This document shows positions 32,894 to 42,124 of a stretch of 64,000 nucleotides of DNA, in pieces. Within the stretch, counting starts at the first letter, position 1. Every line of letters begins with the position of its first letter. The notes beneath the pieces were generated by a model, which saw only the letters and a program-made list of their open reading frames with translations, had not been told where the DNA came from and searched no databases. Made by a program: the position numbers and the translations under genes. Source of the DNA: Schistocerca nitens (lineage: Eukaryota; Arthropoda; Insecta; Orthoptera; Acrididae); assembly GCF_023898315.1 (NCBI RefSeq), contig NC_064617.1, positions 717,915,202 through 717,979,201 on the forward strand. The letters run 5' to 3'.

Positions 32894-33222
32894 TAATGTC
32901 TGCTTGTGTCTGTGTATGTGCGGATGGATATGTGTGTGTGTGCGAGTGTATACCCGTCCTTTTTCGCCCCTAAGGTAAGTCTTTCTGCTCCCGGGATTGG
33001 AATGACTCCTTACCCTCTCCCTTAAAACCCACATCCTTTCGTCTTTCCCTCTCCTTCTCTCTTTCCTGACGAAGCAACCGTTGGTTGCGAAAGCTAGAAT
33101 TTCATGTGTATGTTTGTGTTTGTTTGTGTTTCTATCGACCTGCCAGCACTTTCGTTCGGTAAGTCACATCGACTTTGTTTTTAGATATATTTTTCCCACA
33201 TGGAATGTTCCCCTCTATTATA

Positions 33223-33225
<3 letters not shown>
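32894..33225. repeat. Dispersed repeat of unknown class
   Basis: Contains GAAGCAACCGTTGGTTGCGA, an imperfect palindrome, and ends with TGGAATGTTCCCCTCTATTA before a TA microsatellite. I recall similar sequence being abundant in grasshopper genomes, but nothing in this window confirms it. No coding frame. Confidence 0.45.

Positions 33226-33292
<67 letters not shown>
33226..33292. repeat. (TA)n microsatellite
   Basis: About 67 bases of pure AT/TA repeat, directly upstream of the 5'-truncated LINE-3. Confidence 0.97.
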
Positions 33293-33298
<6 letters not shown>

Positions 33299-35357
33299 GA
33301 AACGAATGCAGTTGCAACAGTCTTAAATGAGCACTTTCTAACAACTTCTGAGAAAACTGGTTGTAGGGGTCCAGTCAATGAGGCTATGGATCTTCTGAAA
33401 GGATCTAGTGTGTGCAAAATTAATCAAATGCTCATATCCCCAGTTACAGTCAGTGAAGTGAAAAGGATCATCACTAAAATGCAAACCAAAATGTCATTTG
33501 GCGTCGATAATATCTCCACTAAGGTACTGAAACACTGTCATAAAACCATTTGTGTAATACTTTGCCATATATTTAATGAATCACTGTGACAAGGTATTGT
33601 CCCTGATAGAATGAAGTATGCCAATGTGAAACCACTGTTCAAGAAGGGGGGAAAAACTGATGCTTCTAACTACCGCCCTATATCCCTTTTAACATGCTTC
33701 TCCAAAGTTCTCAAGAAACTGATGCATAGGAGAATTGTAGAACACTTAAATTTCCACAAGGCTCTTAGTCAATGCCAATTTGGTTTCCAATCAGGCCTGT
33801 CAACTGATGATGCCATATTCTCCTTTACTAATAATGTTCTATAAGCACTGAACAATAAATTGGCTTCAGTTGGTATTTTTTGCGACTTAACCAAAGCCTT
33901 TGACTGTGTGAGCCATGAAATCCTCCTTTCAAAAGCAGGATATTATGATTTAACTGACACAGTGGGAATGTGGCTTAGATCATACCTGACTGACAGAAAG
34001 CAGAGGGTATTGCTGAATCATGAAGATGGCTCAATAGCTTCATATGGCTGAGGAACAGTTAGTGTAGGTGTGCCGTAAGGTTCGGTGCTTGGCTCTTTGC
34101 TCTTTCTTATTTTTATTAATGACCTTTCTCACTCTTCTAAGGCTACCATCAAATTTACTCTTTTCACACATGATACATCCTTTGTAATTGAAAAAAAAAC
34201 ACCTAAAAATGATATTGCATCATCTGCCAACTTGGTGTTCCATGACCACCATAAGTTGTTGAGATGCAACGGGCTAACTTTAAACCCAAAAAAAAAAACA
34301 AAAAAAACAGTTCATACATTTCCATGGGTCTCACAAAGTTCAGGATGACGTAAGTCTAAGCTGTAATGATCAAGCTATACATCAAGTTTATTCAACATAA
34401 TTTTTAGGCCTCCACATTGACAATAAATTAAATTGGTCTTGCCATATTTTGAATTTGAGAAAAAGACTTAGTTCAGCAACTTATGCTCTACATATTATAG
34501 CAACAACTGCTAGTACTGATGATGTTAAAGCTGCTTATTTTGGCTATTTCCATTCATTGTTATCCTATGTCTTAATATTCTGGGTAACCAATCAATGGCA
34601 AATAAATTATTTGTAACTCAGAAAAGAGCACTTAGAATTATAAGCGGAGTTAACAGGAATCATTCATGCAGAAATCTTTTTAAAACACACGAAATATTAA
34701 CAATGACCTCACAATATATCCTATCCCTTACGTGCTTTTCAGCTAAGAACCTACACATGTACAAAACCACTACTTCTTATTATGACTATTACACAAGAAC
34801 AAAACATGACTTTCATGTTGACCGAAAAAACTTGAGTCTGATACAAAAGGGAGTATACTACTCAAGAATAAATGTGTTTAATGCACTCCTGTCTAACAAA
34901 AAATCTTAACAGTGAAATGCCAAAATTTAAGAGTAAATTGAAGGAATATCTTCAAAAAAGCGTTTTACTCTCTTAATCAATTCTTTAATGTAATATTGTA
35001 ACTTAGATGTAATACTTTACTTGTAATATTTGCTATTGCCACTTTGTAAATTAATACATCTTACACCAGTATGGGAATTCGTGTTCAGGCAATTGGCACT
35101 ATCAAATTCCTGCTAATGTATAGTTTGTAACATGGAAAATTTTAATTTATTATTTTATCGTTTTATACCCCTGTTTTACCATAAAAAATGCTTAAGCCAG
35201 TAACTATTAACATACTTTGTTTCTTATACACCAATTGCAATTTACATTTGTTAGCATGCACAGGTAGGCTACTGTGTTAATTTATATTGTGACTCGTCCC
35301 ATATCCATGCAATTCTTTTGTATACCAGATCTACGGAACATGAATAAATAAATGAAT
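33293..35357 (+). mobile_element. LINE-3: CR1/Jockey-group remnant, 5' truncated
   Basis: Starts inside the ORF2 linker before RT, contains a broken RT and ends with a 3' UTR closing in an AATAAATAAATGAAT tail at about 35343-35357. Its RT is related to LINE-4 at 54670. Target duplications were not found. Confidence 0.85.
33300..34909 (+). pseudogene. LINE-3 reverse transcriptase (broken)
   Basis: Readable motifs in order: KYANVKPLFKKG, NYRPISLLTCFSK, FGFQSG, FCDLTKAFDCV, GSVLGSLLFLIFINDL, then FTHD in place of the catalytic (F/L)ADD box, so the active site is lost. Stops occur near 33588, 33844, 34051 and 34078, with frameshifts after 34190. The C-terminal domain (KRALRIISGVNRNHSCRNLF) is at about 34616-34680. 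Confidence 0.87.
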
Positions 35358-35384
35358 ATTCTTATTCCGTTGCTGGTGAGACCT

Positions 35385-35770
35385 TCCTTCCATTTTTACA
35401 TCTAAACTGTGAGCCATTATCAGAAAGTATGGGTTTTGCTTTATCAGATTTCACAAAGTAATCCTTTTCTAACTTAGTCAAAACCGATTTGCTAATTAAT
35501 TTAGACAAAGGATAGAATTTTTATAGATCTAGAGAATACTTCCAACACTACAAAGGTGTAGGCAAAAACTTTCGTCTTCTGCAAAGGGCCGTAAAAGTCA
35601 GTGCTTACAATTCCATCAAATCATTTGGTTTATCACTTTGCATGGGAAACCTACAATTTTTGTTGGTAACCTTGCCTCTCTGACACTTGTCACACGTTTC
35701 AATATGGTTATTTACCTTCATTACCATGTGTCACAAGTAACACACTCTCCTAGTTTTGGTACACACTTCT
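35385..35770 (-). pseudogene. Gypsy-2 integrase core remnant
   Basis: Minus-strand translation gives the zinc-binding Cys pair region near 35700-35760 and core traces, including a segment translating around LRPFAEDESF (about 35580-35610). A region near 35420 corresponds to the catalytic D-N-G-S motif but is out of frame. Frames are heavily broken. Confidence 0.55.
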
Positions 35771-36154
35771 TAGCACCTACATGTCCAAAACTGAAATGAA
35801 TGTAATCAATTATATCATCTATGATCTCACTCAGCCAATATACCTTAAATCTTCCGAACTTTTATTTGATCACCTAAACAAAATTCCACAATGTATCTTG
35901 TAGTATTACAACATTTTATTATTACCATTTAGCTAATCTAAACCCTGTTTTATCATCTTCCATATCTCATTGTGATTCTGATATCTTCTCATGTATTTGC
36001 ATATTCCTTATATTTTCTTCTCTCCCTGAACCTTTTGTATATAAAATAGTTTTTCATGATCCTCATCTACATCTTGTCCTACCTCACCATTTCCCCCCAG
36101 TGGTATGTATCCTTGACATACTTGATTTCAAATTCAAATTGTTACATGAACACT

Positions 36155-36520
36155 GACCACATTGTCAACCACAATTGCATTAGTCTAAATTTCTTGAAAA
36201 ATGTAAGTGCTTGGTGATCAGTGTAAATCATAGTTTTGTTTTCTCACAGATATCCTCTGAACATTTTTAATCCCCGAGTTATTGCTAAAATTTCACACTC
36301 AGTTACTGCATAATTTCTCTCATACCTAGCCAATGGTTTGCTTGTAAAGACAGTTGTCCTATGATCTTCCTTCTCTTCATCACAAAAATTTTGAAACACT
36401 TCCACTCCAATACTGTATACACTAGAGTCAGTCCCTAGACATAGATGAAAAGGTCGATAAAGTTTAGGATAGTATAAAATTCTCTCCTCCTTCAAGGCCT
36501 CCTTAAGATGGTTAAAAGCT
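36155..36520 (-). pseudogene. Gypsy-2 RNase H
   Basis: The open piece 36244-36495 reads GTDSSVYSIGVEVF and YAVTECEILAITRGL, containing two of the catalytic acidic positions. A stop follows, then YTDHQALTFF with the third. The order matches Ty3/Gypsy RNase H. Just upstream on the minus strand (about 36640-36670) is IDPEKIKATK, the end of RT. Confidence 0.82.
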
Positions 36521-36752
36521 ACCTGATACTTACCTGTCCAAACAATAGCTACCTTAGGACTTCACAACCTTGAACACTTGCCCAGACACAAAATTGCTAT
36601 GAAAATTACACAAACCTGGAGATGAACATTTCTTAGTTGCTTTTATCTTTTCAGGGTCAATTCTAATGCTGGTGGTTATTTATTTTTTCACAGATTCACA
36701 TTTTTAAGCGTAAGGGTTATGCCCCCTTTTCTCAAAGCTTGAATTATCACAT

Positions 36753-37304
36753 TCACCAGATTACAATCCTCTTTCCATCTAATTTACACTCAACGTTCTT
36801 AACTTTACCCATTTTATCAGTGAATGCCTCTATATTCACCCATGAAACATCTCTCAACTCCTCTTTCTGCTCATTCGGTTCCTCTCCTATATCCAGTTGG
36901 TTCTTCAATTCTTTTATTATTCCTCCCTCATCTCCACTACCACGATAGTCTAAGTTCAGTTCCAAATCCCCAGCATCTACTTCTATTGGGATCACTTTCA
37001 TTTTTAGTTGTCCCACTAAATTGTCATTATCCACTAACACTCCATGAAAACTTACTCTCACTTCTGATCCTTCACCACCAGGACTGATATAACTGTCTCC
37101 ACAATTAATCTCTGCTCTGCATCTATTAACCAATCCATCCCTAAAACAACACACACACACACACACACACAGACAAGGAACCACAAAAAGATTGTGAACC
37201 AGACTTATGCCCCCAAGTTCAAATTCCAAAATAATTTGACATTTAACAGCTTTACTCAGTTTATCCAAAGCACCCACTATTTTCAGTCTCAATACTGACA
37301 CATC
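36753..37304 (-). pseudogene. Gypsy-2 protease C-terminal half and acidic linker
   Basis: The minus frame starts at the RTE copy B insertion point and continues the protease fold (LKIVGALDKL, then LVHNLFVVPCL). A microsatellite-derived run of Cys and Val codons from (AC)n at 37149-37172 follows, then an acidic linker. The N-terminal half, including the catalytic Asp, is on the other side of the insertion at 39670-39936. The remainder of RT is missing. Confidence 0.78.
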
Positions 37305-39669
37305 AGGAGAAAGAAAACTGGCATTCTACGGATCGGAGCGTGGAATGTCAGATCCCTTAATCGGGCAGGTAGGTTAGAAAATTTAAAAAGGGAAATGGAT
37401 AGGTTAAAGTTAGATATAGTGGGAATTAGTGAAGTTCAGCGGCAGGAGGAACAAGACTTTTGGTCAGGTGATTACAGGGTTATAAATACAAAATCAAATA
37501 GGGGTAATGCAGGAGTAGGTTTAATAATGAATAAAAAAATAGGAGTGTGGGTTAGCTACTACAAACAGCATAGTGAACGCATTATTGTGGCCAAGATAGA
37601 CACAAAGCCCATGCCTACTACAGTAGTACAAGTTTATATGCCAAGTAGCTCTGCAGATGATGAAGAAATTGATGAAATGGATGACGAGATAAAAGAAATT
37701 ATTCAGGTAGTGAAGGGAGACGAAAATTTAATAGTCATGGGTGACTGGAATTCGTCAGTAGGAAAAGGGAGAGAAGGAAACATAGTAGGTGAAAATGGAT
37801 TGGGGGAAAGAAATGAAAGAGGAAGCCGCCTTGTAGAATTTTGCACAGAGCATAACTCAATCATAGCTAACACTTGGTTCAAGAATCATAAAAGAAGGTT
37901 GTATACCTGGAAGAATCCTGGAGATACTAAAAGGTATCAGATAGATTATATAATGGTAAGACAGAGATTTAGGAACCAGGTTTTAAATTGTAAGACATTT
38001 CCAGGGGCAGATGTGGATTCTGACCACAATCTATTGGTTATGAACTGCAGATTGAAACTGAAGAAACTGCAAAAAGGCGGGAATTTAAGGAGATGGGACC
38101 TGGATAAACTGAAAGAACCAGAGGTTGTAGAGAGTTTCAGGGAGAGCATAAGGGAACAATTGACAGGAATGGGGGAAAGAAATACAGTAGAAGAAGAATG
38201 GGTAGCTCTGAGGGATGAAGTAGTGAAGGCAGCAGAGGATCAAGTAGGTAAAAACACGAGGGCTAATAGGAATCCTTGGGTAACAGAAGAAATATTGAAT
38301 TTAATTGATGAAAGGAGAAAATATAAAAATGCAGTAAATGAAGCAGGCAAAAAGGAATACAAACGTCTCAAAAATGAGATCGACAGGAAGGACAGTTTAA
38401 TAAGTCACAGCTGCAAAATACTAACGCGAATTCTTTACAGACGAATGGGAAAACTGGTAGATGCGGACCTCGGGGAAGATCAGTTTGGATTCCGTAGAAA
38501 TGTTGGAACACGTGAGGCAATGCTAACCTTACGACTTATCTTAGAAGAAAGATTAAGGAAAGGCAAAGCTACGTTTCTAGCACTTGTAGACTTAGAGAAA
38601 GCTTTTGACAACGTTAACTGGAATACTCTCTTTCAAATTCTGAAGGTGGCAGGGGTAAAATACAGGGAGCGAAAGGCTATTTACAATTTGTACAGAAACC
38701 AGATGGCAGTTATAAGAGTCGAGGGCATGAAAGGGAAGCAGTGGTTGGGAAAGGAGTGAGACAGGGTTGTAGCCTCTCCCCGATGTTATTCAATCTGTAT
38801 ATTGAGCAAGCAGTAAAGGAAACAAAAGAAAAATTCGGAGTAGGTATTAAAATTCATGGAGAAGAAGTAAAAACTTTGAGGTTCGCCGATGACATTGTAA
38901 TTCTGTCAGAGACAGCAAAGGACTTGGAAGAGCAGTTGAACGGAATGGACAGTTTCTTGAAAGGAGGATATAAGATGAACATCAACAAAAGCAAAACGAG
39001 GATAATGGAATGTAGTTAAATTAAATCGGGTGATGCTGAGGGGATTAGATTAGGAAATGACACACTTAAAGTAGTAAAGAAGTTTTGCTATTTAGGAAGC
39101 AAAATAACTGATGATGGTCGAAGTAGAGAGGATATAAAATGTAGACTGGCAATGGCAAGGAAATCGTTTCTGAAGAAGAGAAATTTCTTAACATCGAGTA
39201 TAGATTTAAGTCTCAGGAAGTCGTTTCTGAAAGTATTTGTATGGAGTGTAGCCATGTATGGAAGTGAAACATGGACGATAACCAGTTTGGACAAGAAGAG
39301 AATAGAAGCTTTCGAAATGTGGTGCTACAGAAGCATGCTGAAGATAAGGTGGGTAGATCACGTAACTAATGAGGAGGTATTGAATAGGATTGGGGAGAAG
39401 AGAAGTTTGTGGCACAACTTGACTAGAAGAAGGGATCGGTTGGTAGGACATGTTTTGAGGCATCAAGGGGTCACAAATTTAGCAATTGAGGGCAGCGTGG
39501 AGGGTAAAAATCGTAGAGAGAGACCAAGAGATGAATACACTAAGCAGATTCAGAAGGATGTAGTTTGCAGTAGGTACTGGGAGATGCAAAAGCTTGCACA
39601 GGATAGAGTAGCATGGAGAGCTGCATCAAACCAGTCTCAGGACTGAAGACCACAACAAACTGACACATC
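37294..39669 (+). mobile_element. RTE-type LINE copy B with 11-bp target duplications, nested in Gypsy-2
   Basis: The insert 37305-39658 is flanked by the perfect repeat ACTGACACATC at 37294-37304 and 39659-39669. It is the longest 5' end of the three RTE copies and includes nearly all of the endonuclease. The 3' end is GAAGACCACAACA. It splits the Gypsy-2 protease, so it is younger than Gypsy-2. Confidence 0.95.
37317..39646 (+). pseudogene. RTE endonuclease-reverse transcriptase, copy B (deleted and frameshifted)
   Basis: The APE endonuclease is nearly complete: GAWNVRSL, GISEVQ, MGDWNS and SDHNLLV at about residues 8, 35, 138 and 224. At about 38391 the frame jumps from NEIDRK directly to the RT segment SLISHSCKI. 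Relative to copy A, roughly 190 residues including the RT fingers are missing, although the frame is kept. A one-base loss near 38730 shifts the frame before the GVRQGCSLSP motif; FADDIVIL is intact in the following frame. A TAA at about 39017 breaks it again. Dead copy, but the best view of the family's endonuclease here. Confidence 0.93.
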
Positions 39670-39936
39670 CATAACTTCATTATCATATTTTGCACAATTA
39701 TAAAATTCTTCAGGAACTGCACTAATTTTACTGCCAGTGTCCAAAACAGCTTTGTCTTTAATATCATCACTCTTCTCCTCCTCATGTAATAAATATATCT
39801 CAATACTGCCATGTTCCCAATCTCTACAACCTAACTTCGAATTTACTTCTTCTCCTGACTTTTCCAATTGTGTACAACCTTCTTTCCTCCTCCCTACGAG
39901 CTGCCATTCCCTTATCTCTACCAATGATGAAAACAT
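39670..39936 (-). pseudogene. Gypsy-2 protease N-terminal half
   Basis: The minus frame contains AVLDTGSKISAVPEEF, with the D-T-G catalytic triad of retropepsin-type aspartic proteases. It reads up to the copy B target duplication, and protease sequence resumes at 37304. The enzyme would cleave the Gag-Pol polyprotein. Confidence 0.85.
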
Positions 39937-39959
39937 TAACCTTCTGCATCTACATCACC

Positions 39960-40530
39960 GTTCATACGATTTTTAGAAGTCTCCTTTCCAACAATTTCAG
40001 AAATTTATCCCTCCTCTTCCTTATTATTTTCCTGCAAGCTACGATATAACAGAAATGTGTTCCTTTGTGTCCTTTCTTCTTCTTCTTCCCCATCTTCTTC
40101 TTCATTACAACTGCTTCAACCACCATCACCTTTCTCACTATCAACACTTTCAATTTGTAATTTATCTTCCTCTCTCTCACCTCCTCACACCACTTTGTAC
40201 TGGTGAACTCCAGCATACATTTGGGAAAATATTTCCATACATCAACCCACTGACTCTACATTATTTCTGCAATTAACTTGAGGCACTATCTCTTTAATTA
40301 CCAAATTCTCACTTCCACGTCTCCTATCACCTTGACTAGTGTTACCCATATTATATATTACTAAGCTTCTTATGTCACCATGGAAACCTGTAACACTAGT
40401 AGGCCCAAATGTTTGATTCACCCCAGTGTGGGCCCTCATTGTTGTGGGTACTGCTTCCCATCTGAAATTCTGACTTTCGATCATGAGCTCTACTTTTACC
40501 CCTAGAACTCATTCAATCTCTTCCTTCTCT
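39960..40530 (-). pseudogene. Gypsy-2 gag C-terminal region (probable)
   Basis: Minus frames 39962-40216 (Lys-rich, with a KKKMGKKKKKGHKG run and two Cys) and 40242-40484 lie immediately upstream of the protease, where nucleocapsid would be. No clear CCHC knuckle. Assignment is by position and charge only. Confidence 0.45.
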
Positions 40531-40533
40531 ACG

Positions 40534-40941
40534 TACATCAACATGATTACTCTGCAATTCACATTGAAGTGCTTGGCAGAGGGTTCATCGAACCACAATC
40601 ATAATATCTCTCTACCATTCCACTCCCGAACAGCGCGCGGGAAAAACGAACACCTAAACCTTTCTGTTCGAGCTCTGATTTCTCTTTTTTTATTTTGATG
40701 GACATTCCTACTTATGTGGGTTGGGCTCAACAAAATATTTTCGCATTTGGAAGAGAAAGTTGGTGACTGAAATTTCGTAAATAGATCTCGCCGTGACGAA
40801 AAACATCTTTGCTGTAATGACTTCCATCCCAACTCGCATATCAAATCTGCCACACTCTCTCCCCTATTACGTGATAATACAAAACGAGCTGCCCTTTTTT
40901 CCACCCTTACGATGTCCTCCATCAACTCCACCTGGTAAGAT
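40534..40941 (-). mobile_element. CR1-type LINE 3'-end fragment (LINE-2 family)
   Basis: The minus strand encodes the C-terminal domain seen in LINE-2 at 45875-46210 (RAARFVLSR, ESVADLI, GWKSLQQRCFSSRRDL), then the same 3' UTR. It is a strongly 5'-truncated copy in opposite orientation to LINE-2, giving a 400-bp inverted repeat pair across 40.5-46.3 kb. Confidence 0.9.
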
Positions 40942-41720
40942 TGAGAATAGGTAGGAGATAGAAGTGGTGCAGCTTAAGCAGTAGTGGTACCACATGTGAG
41001 AGATGGTAGGGGTTTTACTAATACAGTGTTTGATTCTAAAGGCAATGCACATCGTGGGTCTTTTATAAATAGTTTGAGAAGTCAGTTTACTGTAGGGTGA
41101 AAAATGGTTGAAATGGCTCTGAGCACTATGGGACTTAACATCTACGGTCATCAGTCCCCTAGAACTTAGAACTACTTAAACCTAACTAACCTAAGGACAT
41201 CACACAACACCCAGCCATCACGAGGCAGAGAAAATCCGTGACCCCGCCGGGAATCGAACCCGGGAACCCGGGCGTGGGAAGCGAGAACGCTACCGCACGA
41301 CCACGAGCTGCGGGCCAAAGTAGGGTGGATTGAGAAAGATAAGTTACGGAAGGCCAGTGCTTGTTTGTTAGGGAGTTGGTGTGCCTGATAAATATGACAC
41401 TTTTGATGGATTTGTGTCAGCTTTTCTGGGAGAGTACTGAAAGACGAGAAATAAAGTGATTTTATAGAAGATTTTAAGAGAGTTCTGCAGTATGATAGGA
41501 GAAATAGGGAGAGTATGCAAGAACACTGTGGACGTTGATCAATAAAATGAAACTTTTTGATAGTACTTGGAGTAATAGGGACATTATAGAGATGCTAATG
41601 GAAAAGTAACCTCATAAAGAAAGATGTGGATTGACAGGGCATAATAATAATAGCAAAGACTTCTTGAATAGAGTGAGGGATGTAGATAGATGGCAAACAA
41701 ATTGTTTGTTTTATTAAAAC
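40942..41720 (+). pseudogene. Gypsy-type gag capsid scrap (plus strand)
   Basis: Plus-strand reading gives RGSFINSLRSQFTVG before the SINE at 41100. After it follow WIEKDKLRKASACLLGSW, then a block with DKYDTFDGFVSAFLGEY and further IIEMLMEKL and FLNRVRDVDRW. Order and spacing parallel the capsid of Gypsy-1 gag (FIDQF...KFLSRCW...LIKLCAMKLP...FKGILRELE). Several stops are present. It is a different element from Gypsy-2, being on the opposite strand. Confidence 0.65.
41092..41327 (-). mobile_element. tRNA-derived SINE, type 3, minus strand
   Basis: The body 41100-41319 is flanked by GTAGGGTG at 41092-41099 and 41320-41327. The reverse complement matches the SINE at 26599 over its length, including the B box GGTTCGATTCC. 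It interrupts the gag scrap. Confidence 0.92.
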
Positions 41721-41780
41721 AGAGACCCTTTGCTGCAACAGGAGAACTGAGAGCAGACTAACAGAGCAAACCAATTAAAC

Positions 41781-41978
41781 ATGCAGAGCCGGGTGGAGGG
41801 TCTGAATAAGAGTCTCAGACGGTTTTGCGACCATGTTGGCTGCAGATTCCTTGACTTGCGCCATAGGGTGGCTGGGTTTCGGGTTCCGCTGAATAGGTCA
41901 GGATTTCACTACACTCAGCTGGCGGCTACACGGGTAGCGGGGGCTGTGTGGCGTGGACTAGGCGGTTTTTTAGGTTAG
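41781..41978 (+). pseudogene. LINE-2 ORF1 C-terminus, SGNH-esterase-like (remnant)
   Basis: Sixty-five codons reading VEGLNKSLRRFCDHVGC, FLDLRHRV, then LNRSGFHYTQLAATRVAGAVW. This resembles the C-terminal part of the SGNH-hydrolase domain found in ORF1 of many CR1/L2 LINEs, where a D-G-x-H block carries the catalytic Asp and His. Here the block is SGFH: His kept, Asp replaced. The upstream catalytic Ser block was not found. Confidence 0.6.
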
Positions 41979-42124
41979 AAGGCCTCGGGAAAGTACAGGG
42001 TGGGCTGCAATCTCAAAGGGTGCATAGCAAATACAGGGCGTGCTTGGATCAAGGAACAGTCGGAATTGTAGTTGTAAATTGTTGTAGTTGTGCTGGGAAA
42101 GTCCCTGAGCTTCAAGCGCTAATA

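Larger units (their letters stand above)
35360..40530 (-). mobile_element. Gypsy-2: decayed Ty3/Gypsy element, minus strand, interrupted
   Basis: The minus strand shows, from high to low coordinate, gag-like basic segments (40530-39960), a retropepsin with LDTG (39936-39670, continuing at 37304), an RT thumb scrap, RNase H and an integrase core. RTE copy B is inserted in the protease. The RT palm with YxDD is absent. LTRs were not found. A coiled-coil gag piece at 46383-46823 may belong to it. Confidence 0.78.

Noticed and set aside
33200-33589. Frame starting with a long Tyr-Ile repeat
   Set aside because: The start is a translated TA microsatellite. Only the part after about 33293 is LINE sequence.
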